A stretch of DNA of 64,000 nt, from the NCBI GenBank assembly GCA_039028975.1, contig JBCCHB010000054.1, forward strand, positions 1 through 64,000. Direction: 5' to 3'. How positions within the stretch are numbered: the first letter of the stretch is position 1; each line of letters begins with the position of its first letter. The DNA is from JAHBNG01 sp039028975 (GTDB taxonomy: Bacteria > Chloroflexota > Anaerolineae > Caldilineales > Caldilineaceae). Positions 45,194-53,800 of the stretch are shown one piece after another. The notes beneath the pieces were generated by a model. The model made no database searches, was not told where the DNA came from, and was given only the letters and a program-made list of their open reading frames with translations. The position numbers and the translations under genes were made by a program.

Positions 45194-48100
45194 GTGTTAC
45201 AAATCAAACTCTACCTCTTTGGCCCGCCCCGATTGGAAGTGGATGATAAGCAAATCAACATTTCGCTACGGAAGGGTCAAGCCCTCCTGGCATATCTAGC
45301 CATCATGCGCCAAACCCATAGCCGGGACGCCTTATCCACTCTCTTTTGGCCTGAAAGCAGCCAGCAAAAAGCACGTGCCAACTTACGTCGTTTTCTCTAC
45401 GATCTAAACAAACGCGTCGCCCCTGAGCTTCTTGCGGTTACACCAGAAACCTTGGGCATCAATCCCGATCTGGCCTTTTGGGTTGATGTGGAAAAATTTG
45501 GGCAGTTGATTCAAGAAGCTTCAATAGAGTCTGCAACAAGTAGCCAACTTTCTCCTGAAGGTGAACAGGCGCTCGTTACGGCAACAGCCCTCTATACCGA
45601 TGATTTTATGGCTGGTTTTACGCTTCCTGATTGTGCCGAATTTGATGAGTGGCAGTTCTTTCAGCGTGAAGCGCTTTGCCATGCCCTAGCACAAGTCTTG
45701 CAACGGCTATCCGAACACCATAAGAACGGTGGCGCTTTTACAGAGGCGCTATCCTATGCACGTCGCTGGCTAGGTCTTGATCCGCTACACGAACCCGCCC
45801 ATCGATATTTAATGCAGCTTTATGCGTTGGCCGGTCAGCACTCTGCTGCTTTACGACAGTATGAGGAGTGTGTCCGCATTTTGGATGAAGAGTTAAGGGT
45901 ACCGCCAGAAGTCGACACGGAGGAACTATATGAAGCGATTCGCACCCGTAGGTTCTCAGAAGCTGATACGATGACCAAATGGCCAGATGAGGAAGCCGTG
46001 GGCGAACAAGAACCTCATCTTGACTCTCCCATAATCTCTACCTCCCCCGCTTACTCTTCCCCTGTTTCCCCCGCCCCTCCCAATAATTTTCCGCCGCATA
46101 ATCTTCCTCCCCAATCGAACAGCTTCGTTGGTCGCGCAGACGATCTCACCCAGATTGCTTATCGCCTGACAGATGAGCCTGACTGCCGCCTGCTAACCCT
46201 GGTAGGACCTGGCGGGATTGGGAAAACCCGGCTAGGTCTTGAGGTCGCTCACAGGTTACGGAGGGACACTAGCGTGCACGGTTACTTTCCAGATGGAATC
46301 TTCTTCACTCCTTTACAAGCCCTCGAAGAACCAGCGGAGGTGAGTCCAGCTATAGCAGATGCCGTAGGCTATCGCCTTCGCGGTGAGATTCCGGCTCGGC
46401 AACAATTAATCGACCACCTGAGCGACAAAGAGATGCTGCTCCTATTGGATAACTTCGATCATCTTTTAAGAGGCACAGATCTGGTCGCCGATATTTTGAT
46501 GCAGGCACCTGGCGTGATTTTTCTAGTGACATCACGGGAGGCACTTAAATTGCGAGAGGAATGGTTCTATCCCATTACAGGATTAACCTTTCCAGATGAG
46601 CTAGCGGTCTTGGACAGATCAGTGGATTCCTATGAAGCCTTGCAACTCTTTACGCAGATGGCAAACCGGGGTGTAGTTAACTTTTCTTTGGAAGGAGAGC
46701 AAGAACATGTGGTACGCATCTGTCGGTTGGTGGATGGCATACCATTGGCCATTGAATTAGCCACTGCTTGGCTACGCACGTTGACTTGTGGGCAAGTCGC
46801 GGAAGAAATTGAACGCAACATTGACATTCTAACGTCACAGTTTCAGGACATTCCTGAACGTCATCAAAGCATGCGTGCAGTTCTTGAGCAGACGTGGAGA
46901 ATGTTGTCTGAATCGGAAAAGGATGTGCTCATGCGCCTCTCCTTCTGCCGGGGTGGTTTTCGCCAAGATGCAGCCATGGCTATCGCTAATGCTACGCCTC
47001 TGCTATTGGTTGGATTAGTCGAAAAATCGATGCTCAATGTCACAGAAGAAAAGCGCTTTCATATGCACAACCTGCTTCGGCAATTTGCTCTGAATGCTCT
47101 AAATCTAGAAGACGAGCTGAAGCGAGAGAAATTGAAGGTGGATGCGGGCCAACGACACAGTCACTTTTATCTAACTCACATTACAAATTTAGAATCAGAC
47201 TTGATTGGGAGCAACCAAGCCGCCGCCTTGGATGCTATGAATATGGAGTTTGAAAACATCAGTGCGGCCTGGAATTGGGCCATCGTCCACAACGATCTGC
47301 CTACTATTGAGAAAAGTACCAACAGCCTCTACTATTACTACTGGTTCCGCCGCGGAAAGGAGGGAGCCGAACTATTCGCCGCAACTTTGAAGAAGTTACA
47401 ATCGTTGCCGTTTGAAAACCAAAGTTTTGACTTCCAGGAGGAGAGTGCCGAAAACTCTTACGTTGAAAACGACAACGTATTAGATCCGCATACGCCAGCC
47501 AGCCATTTGGATTTACTCGGCTCTATTGAGATCAATCTGTCCCGTAAATTGGGTCTCTTCTACTACTACATTGGGGATTATCCGGCGTCCCGTCGCCATC
47601 TGGAAATCAGCCTTGCCGCAGCCAGGCGTTTGAATCGTCCCGCGGATCTGGCCAATTCACTGAATGCACTAGGTACGCTAGCAGGTTGGCAAGGCAACCT
47701 TTCTCTGGCACAAGAGCACCTACAAGAGTCTCTTGAGCTGGCCAAGGCAGATGGGTATCAAGCCGGAGTGGCCGATACGTTGCAACAGTTAGCCCAATTT
47801 GCTAACTATGGAGGTGATTACCGTCATGCAGAGGATTTGGCACGAGAGAGCTTGGAGCTCTGTCGGCAGCTTGAACGCCAGGATTGGTCGGCCTATGCGC
47901 TAACCTACTTAGGCATGGCTGCTTTCTGTCAGGGGGATTACGTTGTGGCTGACCAATATTACCAGGAAAGCCATGACCTGTTTGCTGGTCTAGATCATCA
48001 GCGAGGGTTGATTGGTGCCTTGGTAGGTCTGGGTTTGCTGGCTTGGCATCAGGGTGACGCTGATTTGCTCAAGGCAAAGGCTAACTTTGAGGAAGCCCTA

Positions 48101-48634
48101 GCCATTGCACGTCAAATAGGCAGCAGGCAACACTATACGGGTCTGCTCGCAGCCACAGCCCAACTTGAATGCGATTTGGGTCACTTTACCAAAGCACATC
48201 AGCTCGGTTTGGAAGGACTACAGATAGCCGAAGATGTGGGGTCGCAAATTTTTGTTGCTCAGAACCTCTGTTCAATGGCGGCAGCTGCTGTTGGGCAGGA
48301 GGCGTACAGGCAGGCCAAAGAAAATCTTAGCCGAGCCATTCAATTGTCCATAGAGAATAAACTCTTTCCGACTGTCATGGCTGGTCTTTATCAATATGCA
48401 GAGATCTTATACAGAGAGTTGAAGGTTGAAGGGTTGAGGGTTGAAGAGTTGAAGGATCAAGAGTTGAAAGTAATGATGCGGAATATTGGCTTCGAAGATC
48501 CGACAAATAGGGCCAATGGCTCCAGTGGACACCGTGACCAGCTTAAAAGGCTCTTGACCTTTGTGTACCAACATCCAGCGACGTGGCAGGTCATTAAGGA
48601 ACAGACGAATCAACTATATAATCAGATTACATGA
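45194..48634 (+). CDS. AfsR-like regulator 3: BTAD, NB-ARC ATPase, TPR
   Basis: A 1146-aa paralogue. I start it at GTG 45194 (homologous to the start of regulator 2, with AAGGAAAAGGG upstream) instead of ATG 45125, whose extra 23 residues overlap the GNAT 3' end. Winged helix and BTAD domain are followed by a Pro-rich linker, P-loop GPGGIGKTR (from residue 338), Walker B LLLLDNFDHL and about twelve TPRs. A short tandem of GTTGAAG-like units near 48417-48470 encodes a charged ELK/EGLRVEEL stretch. It is probably co-transcribed with regulator 2 and the GNAT. Confidence 0.92.
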   Translation: MLQIKLYLFGPPRLEVDDKQINISLRKGQALLAYLAIMRQTHSRDALSTLFWPESSQQKARANLRRFLYDLNKRVAPELLAVTPETLGINPDLAFWVDVEKFGQLIQEASIESATSSQLSPEGEQALVTATALYTDDFMAGFTLPDCAEFDEWQFFQREALCHALAQVLQRLSEHHKNGGAFTEALSYARRWLGLDPLHEPAHRYLMQLYALAGQHSAALRQYEECVRILDEELRVPPEVDTEELYEAIRTRRFSEADTMTKWPDEEAVGEQEPHLDSPIISTSPAYSSPVSPAPPNNFPPHNLPPQSNSFVGRADDLTQIAYRLTDEPDCRLLTLVGPGGIGKTRLGLEVAHRLRRDTSVHGYFPDGIFFTPLQALEEPAEVSPAIADAVGYRLRGEIPARQQLIDHLSDKEMLLLLDNFDHLLRGTDLVADILMQAPGVIFLVTSREALKLREEWFYPITGLTFPDELAVLDRSVDSYEALQLFTQMANRGVVNFSLEGEQEHVVRICRLVDGIPLAIELATAWLRTLTCGQVAEEIERNIDILTSQFQDIPERHQSMRAVLEQTWRMLSESEKDVLMRLSFCRGGFRQDAAMAIANATPLLLVGLVEKSMLNVTEEKRFHMHNLLRQFALNALNLEDELKREKLKVDAGQRHSHFYLTHITNLESDLIGSNQAAALDAMNMEFENISAAWNWAIVHNDLPTIEKSTNSLYYYYWFRRGKEGAELFAATLKKLQSLPFENQSFDFQEESAENSYVENDNVLDPHTPASHLDLLGSIEINLSRKLGLFYYYIGDYPASRRHLEISLAAARRLNRPADLANSLNALGTLAGWQGNLSLAQEHLQESLELAKADGYQAGVADTLQQLAQFANYGGDYRHAEDLARESLELCRQLERQDWSAYALTYLGMAAFCQGDYVVADQYYQESHDLFAGLDHQRGLIGALVGLGLLAWHQGDADLLKAKANFEEALAIARQIGSRQHYTGLLAATAQLECDLGHFTKAHQLGLEGLQIAEDVGSQIFVAQNLCSMAAAAVGQEAYRQAKENLSRAIQLSIENKLFPTVMAGLYQYAEILYRELKVEGLRVEELKDQELKVMMRNIGFEDPTNRANGSSGHRDQLKRLLTFVYQHPATWQVIKEQTNQLYNQIT

Positions 48635-48736
48635 TATTCCCAGTAGCATATCTTCGAAGCAGACGGACTCTTAAGCTATTCAGAAAATAAATTACCTAGA
48701 AAGCCGTGGAGACAGTATTCTCTACTGCGGACCCAC

Positions 48737-48830
48737 GCTTAAATGTCAAGCAACCATATTTATAAGCTTAAGCACAAAGTGTGCGTTGCACTTGTAGCGG
48801 TCTTAAGTTTACACTTAAATGTCAAGCAAC
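48737..48830. repeat. Pair of 17-bp direct repeats
   Basis: CTTAAATGTCAAGCAAC occurs at 48737-48753 and 48814-48830, 77 bp apart, between convergent genes. It may be a protein-binding site or relic of a repeat; nothing else is coded here. Confidence 0.6.
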
Positions 48831-48927
48831 TTCTGGCAAAATGAACCATGCCGGAAAAAGAAGGGCGGAATGCTTTTTAGGGAAGCGAAAGTTACACTTT
48901 AAAGATATCAAGTAGATTCTGTAAGGA

Positions 48928-51900
48928 TTAGATATGCTCCCGTTTGAGCACACTTACTAATTTTGCAGAGGCAATCGGTTTTACGATGTATCCATCCATT
49001 CCTGCCTGCCGGGCAGCTTCTTGATCTTTAATCAGAGCCGCTGCGCTTACGGCAATAATTTGGGGTTGCGTGTCTAACGTCATTTGGCGAATTTTGCGTG
49101 TTGCCTCAAGCCCATTCATCTCAGGCATCTGAATGTCCATCAAGATTAGATCGTATGCCTGGCGCTGCAGTGATTCGACTGCCTCGTACCCGTTTCCGGC
49201 AACGTCAGCATTATACCCTAAGCTTGTGAGCATCTTGACAATGACTTTTTGATTGATCAAATTATCCTCTACAACTAATATGCGTTTTGGATATTCCTCG
49301 GCAAGATTTGTAAAGACAGATGAAGATTGCTTGGTTTTCTTGTCATGTCGTGCTTCACCCTCAAATATTTTGACAAAAGCCTGCTGGAGTTTATCGGGCG
49401 TGATCGGTTTGTAGTACACCTCTGTAATGCCAAGAGAAAGCGCTTTCTTACCCAGTCGAGTATCAAGAGGTGATAATAAAAGCACCTTGGCAGAGGTACG
49501 ATAAGCAAAAGACATGCTCCGAACCAAATCATCCCCTTCTCTAAGATCCGCCTGCTGAGTGTCAAGAACAATCAGATCAAGTTCGGATGTTTTCTGAATA
49601 GATTCCAGTTCCCCGCTAACTAATTCTCCTTCCAAGACATCCATGCCCCAATATTTGGCGTACGTTGGTAGTGCGGAATGTTTAGCATCACTATTCCGTT
49701 TAGTGATCAGAACACGTTTATTTTTGAGAAGTTGGACATTAGCTGAGTTCGGTGCAAGGTGGGCAAAATCAGTCCGTAAATTGAGCGATAATTGGAAGGT
49801 TGTCCCAGCCCCAGAGGTTTCTTGCACAAAAAGCGTACCGCCCATTAGTTCAGAAAGTTTTTTGCTAATTGCAAGCCCTAAGCCAGTACCACCATATTTG
49901 CGGTTCATTGAATCGTCTGCTTGGGTAAATGATTCAAATAGATTTTCATACCCTTCTGCTGGAATACCGATGCCGGAATCCTTTACTTTCATCTGAATTT
50001 CATAGCGATTCTGCCCGAGGTTGCACCCTTCGATGATGAACAGAATTTCTCCTTCCTCCGTAAATTTGATGGCATTGTCGATGAGATTAGCAAGAATCTG
50101 CCGGATGCGGGTTTCATCTCCAACATAATTGTTTGGGATTGACGGATCAATATAGAGTTCGAAATCTAGCTGCTTATCATTAGCAATCGGTGCATGTAAG
50201 TCAACGACCTGCCCAACACAATCATAGAGATTGAACGGTTCTTCCTCTAGAGTAACGTCTGCCAGCTCTAACTTTGAAAAATCAAGTACCTCATTGACCC
50301 TTGTCAAGAGGGAGTCGCCACTCTGACGTAAGGTTTCAACAAAATCGCGTTGCTCTGGTGTAAGCGTTGTTCCTAAAAGCAGGCTTGTCATCCCAATGAC
50401 ACCATTCATTGGCGTGCGGATTTCATGGCTCATATTGGCAAGAAAGTTGCTTTTGGTTAGACTTGCCTGTTTTGCTTCAGCTTCTGCTTGGCGCAACATC
50501 ATTAATATTTGGACAGTAGAGAGCGCACGATCGAGGAATGTATAAAGTGGACGTAACGATCTAAAGTTTTGGAGAGTAAGACTAACCACGCCAAAGCCCA
50601 ATTGAACTTTTTCATCTGCAAATGACCAAAGTGCATAGCTAAAGCGTTTATCTTTTGGTAGCCCTTGGGGCAAAAGAAGGTAGCTAGGAAAGTCCATCTC
50701 ATACTCTGGATTTTCTTCGCCGTTCTTCTCATTTGTAAGAAATACCGAGCGCGCAGTTTCGCCAATCTCTTCTTGTTTCTCCTGGTTATTGTAGAAGGCA
50801 ATACAGAACTCCTTAATATTCAGTAGTGGAAGATTGGTTCTTAAGACGCTTCGAATGCTCTCCAGATCATGTGGGCCTGTCAAAAGTTGCCCTACTTCAA
50901 TAATGATATCTTGGTAGAATGAGTGATCATTTTGAACACTCATTGACATCCCAGTAGCTTCCTGTCCACTCAATTGACTTTTGGCAGCATGCTTTTTATT
51001 TATCTTCCGCATGGGGAATGAAGTCGCATCGGCATTTGCCTGAATCATGCATCCGCACGAGTCGCGGGCAACAAAATCTGTTGATAGAATTACCTGTTCT
51101 GGAACTGTGCCCTCATGCATTAGTTCATAAAGCAGCTCAACACCTCGTGCACCCACGTCGCTGATCGGCTGTCTTACCGTGCTCAAAGGCGGACGCAATA
51201 AGGAGGCTTGTTCAATATCATCAAAACCAATTACAGAGACATCTTGAGGGACCTCAATGCCATACCTTTCAAGGGTTTTAACCGCAGATACTGCCATTAG
51301 ATCACAAGTTGCAACTAACGTATCGAAATTTAACCCGTTTTCTTTTAGATGAATTTCCATGATTTCGACAGCGGCCATCGCAGAAAATTCACAATCATAG
51401 ACGAGCTCTGGATATAGAGCAACATTGCATTCTGTCAAAACGTCTTTAAATGCTTGATAACGCAATTGGGATTCATGGCTTGTCTTGGGGCCGCGGAGAA
51501 ACATGATACGACGAGCATTGTGAACATCAATCGAGTGAGCAACGGCTTGCTTCATACCTCCATAATCATCAATCAGGACTGATGGTAGGCCAGGAATGAT
51601 AGTGGACAATGAGACCATGGGAATCGGTGGGAATTGGGCAATAAATTCGGCTAATTCATCTGGCGAGCAGTGTTGGCATATTGATGCCGAAACCAAAATA
51701 CCATCTAGGTCCATTTTTGCTGCCAGCTGATAAATGCGATTTCTAGACAAGGTCCACGCTATTGGATTTTGCAATCCATACCCCTGAATCGTAATAAGGT
51801 TTATGTCCAATTCTGCACAGCGTTGTTCCACACCTTGCCATAGCGGCAAACAGTATCTCCATTCAAAATCACTTATTAGAATACCAATCGTTTTTCTCAT
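48928..51900 (-). CDS. Hybrid histidine kinase with LacI-type sensor domain
   Basis: A 990-aa protein. Residues 1-285 are a LacI/GalR-type ligand-binding domain (periplasmic-binding-protein fold; DLMAVSAVKTLERYGIEVP, VSVIGFDDIEQASLLRPPLSTV) without the HTH and without signal peptide or TM, so sensing is probably cytoplasmic. A GAF-like/helical segment follows. HisKA has NMSHEIRTPMNG (His492), HATPase has YGGTGLGLAISKKL. A degenerate receiver (about 720-850) lacks the full acidic set, and a canonical receiver has LILMDIQMPEMNG (Asp922). Such fusions report intracellular sugars or metabolites by phosphorelay. The gene stands alone; an output partner is not visible nearby. Confidence 0.92.
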   Translation of the reverse strand: MRKTIGILISDFEWRYCLPLWQGVEQRCAELDINLITIQGYGLQNPIAWTLSRNRIYQLAAKMDLDGILVSASICQHCSPDELAEFIAQFPPIPMVSLSTIIPGLPSVLIDDYGGMKQAVAHSIDVHNARRIMFLRGPKTSHESQLRYQAFKDVLTECNVALYPELVYDCEFSAMAAVEIMEIHLKENGLNFDTLVATCDLMAVSAVKTLERYGIEVPQDVSVIGFDDIEQASLLRPPLSTVRQPISDVGARGVELLYELMHEGTVPEQVILSTDFVARDSCGCMIQANADATSFPMRKINKKHAAKSQLSGQEATGMSMSVQNDHSFYQDIIIEVGQLLTGPHDLESIRSVLRTNLPLLNIKEFCIAFYNNQEKQEEIGETARSVFLTNEKNGEENPEYEMDFPSYLLLPQGLPKDKRFSYALWSFADEKVQLGFGVVSLTLQNFRSLRPLYTFLDRALSTVQILMMLRQAEAEAKQASLTKSNFLANMSHEIRTPMNGVIGMTSLLLGTTLTPEQRDFVETLRQSGDSLLTRVNEVLDFSKLELADVTLEEEPFNLYDCVGQVVDLHAPIANDKQLDFELYIDPSIPNNYVGDETRIRQILANLIDNAIKFTEEGEILFIIEGCNLGQNRYEIQMKVKDSGIGIPAEGYENLFESFTQADDSMNRKYGGTGLGLAISKKLSELMGGTLFVQETSGAGTTFQLSLNLRTDFAHLAPNSANVQLLKNKRVLITKRNSDAKHSALPTYAKYWGMDVLEGELVSGELESIQKTSELDLIVLDTQQADLREGDDLVRSMSFAYRTSAKVLLLSPLDTRLGKKALSLGITEVYYKPITPDKLQQAFVKIFEGEARHDKKTKQSSSVFTNLAEEYPKRILVVEDNLINQKVIVKMLTSLGYNADVAGNGYEAVESLQRQAYDLILMDIQMPEMNGLEATRKIRQMTLDTQPQIIAVSAAALIKDQEAARQAGMDGYIVKPIASAKLVSVLKREHI

Positions 51901-52860
51901 ACTTCACTATAAGATTCGAGCTTACATCCACCTTCGTAACAACTTATGCCAAGCCTGCGTATACCGATGCTGATTGGGGAGCAATTAGGAAGCATCTAAG
52001 CTGTTTGAGACAAAAGATGATTTTTGGTAATTTGAGACGCGCAACGCTTCTGCTATTGACTAGGGTGCGATCAATTTCAGTAAAACCGAGGAGATAGCAT
52101 TCTCTAATGCGGCTCTACTCGAATGAACGGCGTGAGAGAACGCCTACTCCGCGTATACCTATTTTTGGGGGTTGGCCTAACAAAAATCGTTTCGGGTCGG
52201 GAACTTTTGTTCGTATCAGCGGATCGCAATATCATTCTGTTTGGTTACAGTCGCTTGCGACGGAACCGAAGAGTCTCTCATTAACATTGAGAGCCACTGA
52301 GTACAATATGTATGATTATCTACTAGATTATATACTATATATGAAAAGCATTTTTATTGCTACAAATTTCTTACAGTTTACAAACTGCAGTAAGGGTAGA
52401 AGGAACGTGCACATACTCAAAGTCATGTTTTGCGTGGGTGTTTGCAGCGTCACTGGCTAGCTCATAGGTATCGGCGTCCAAGCGGGTCAAAAATCGTTAC
52501 CACGGATAGAAGAGAACGCAGGCGGTTTGTAAAATCTCAGATCTGAGGCTTAGTCGCCAACGTTAGGCTAAGCCGTTCCGCAGGCTAGATATGGTATTCA
52601 TAGTGGATATGCCTCACCATATTGAGCTTAGAAGGTGTGGGTGAATGTATTTAGAGCAGGAATAGAAAGAGCAGTTCCCAAAGCCCTTACAAAGAAAGTA
52701 CTTTTGGAACTGCCCCCTAAAGCTTGCTGAGTTTTCTACAAGATCAACCAAATTGCAAGCTGCTGAACTCAGATAGCTTACTTTTGAAGATGTTATCGAC
52801 TTATCGAGTAATATGCACTATACGCACTCAGCATTAGCCGTATCTGAGTCCAAAGGTCAA
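51901..52860. other. Intergenic region, repeats only
   Basis: A 960-bp gap. It holds the family B element at 52096-52153, a REP-like stretch near 52232 and otherwise AT-rich, non-coding sequence. ORFs here have no ribosome sites and their codons fall in the repeats. Confidence 0.6.
52096..52153. repeat. Dispersed repeat family B, copy 1
   Basis: AGCATTCTCTAATGCGG (52096) and GAGAACGCCTACTCCGCG (52136) flank about 24 bp; recurs at 62867-62914 inverted and 63102-63162. Confidence 0.75.
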
Positions 52861-53193
52861 TTACACCTTTTCTCGTAGTTGGACCAAAGCATTGTGGACA
52901 CATTGTCGATACACATTTACCCTGTCCCCGTTGTCCCCAATGTCACAAGGGATCTCCGGTGAGGGAAGCCGCTCACCCTGTTGAACATTGTAGAGCCGAT
53001 TACGCACGCCCCGCGGCCAAAGCACCTCAACCCTACCAGACGATGCAGTACCAAGACCAAAGGTCGCAATTAGACTATCTTGAGAAGCAATGCTAGAGCC
53101 GCCTAAGATCGGCTGCATAAACGACTGACCCGCGTCAAGCGTGAATGTGACAACTGCATCGATCCCATCTCGATGATCTAAAACTATCCTTAA
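52861..53193 (-). pseudogene. ASPIC/UnbV C-terminal remnant
   Basis: The frame (53193 down to 52861) carries DGIDAVVTFTLDAGQ, GGSSIASQDSLIATFGLG and VEVLWPRGV, the C-terminal motif of FG-GAP/ASPIC-UnbV proteins (glycine-rich turn, then FGLG and VxxxWP). No upstream part, start codon or ribosome site is present; a stop at 53194 closes the frame. It lies in the same frame and just beyond the interrupted PNPOx-like gene. I interpret it as the 3' end of a lost large surface protein gene. Confidence 0.6.
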
Positions 53194-53670
53194 CTATCTT
53201 GCCATTGCTGCGGCAACAGCACTGGGAAAGCGTTCTTCAAAATCGAGGATTCCCACCCATTCGGGCTAAATAGCGATGCGGCCCATCCTTGGTGACATGG
53301 TTGCCATCTGCTCTGACCAGGCTTTGCCCTGCTCGGCCCCAAAGTAGCGTTCGGCTGCTTGGACATACTCTGGGACAAGGCCGTCCACCATAGATACCGT
53401 GGCTCTACCCCGGATTAGAAGCACCTTGAAGGGCCAGCCATCATCGTCGATGCTTATAGATACTTGTGAATTCTGAATGATCGCTGTCAACTTGGGCGCA
53501 CCGAGCGGCGAACCCAAGACGACCTGTTCTCCATCCCACTGAAACCAGATGGGGACTCCTCTTGGCGTTCCGTCAGTCCATACATATGAAAGATGGGCCA
53601 AATTGGTTGAATTCAGAAGCTGCTCTGCCACAGGCTCGTTCAGTAAAGCAAGATCACCCTGTTGATTCAT
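53194..53670 (-). pseudogene. PNPOx-like flavin-binding gene interrupted by an amber codon
   Basis: From ATG 53670 (AGGAG upstream) it reads a pyridoxamine-phosphate-oxidase-like split barrel (TNLAHLSYVWTDGTPRGVP, PIWFQWDGEQVVLGSP) for 134 codons, then TAG at 53268-53266. Past the TAG the same frame continues 23 sense codons with PEWVGILDFEERFPSA, the usual C-terminus of this family, to a second TAG at 53194. One base change from a sense codon (for example CAG or AAG) makes the first TAG. The full-length product would be 158 aa. It could be a recent pseudogene, a sequencing error, or a shorter functional form. Confidence 0.75.
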
Positions 53671-53800
53671 GATATTCTCCTGTTGAATGTTTCGTGCTAT
53701 TATGCTCTTATTCCCTGACTAGTCCCCCCGGCTATGAATCTACATCATTCAGGCAGAGGGGACTGGGACTCGTTTCGTTCAATGCACCAATTCGTTTTCC

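Noticed and set aside
48417..48470. GTTGAAG tandem in regulator 3 as a regulatory site
   Set aside because: It is in frame inside the coding region and encodes a charged helical stretch; a simple repeat expansion suffices.
52107..52460. 117-aa plus-strand ORF in the gap after the kinase
   Set aside because: It starts inside a family B repeat, passes through a REP-like segment, has no ribosome site and no recognisable domain.
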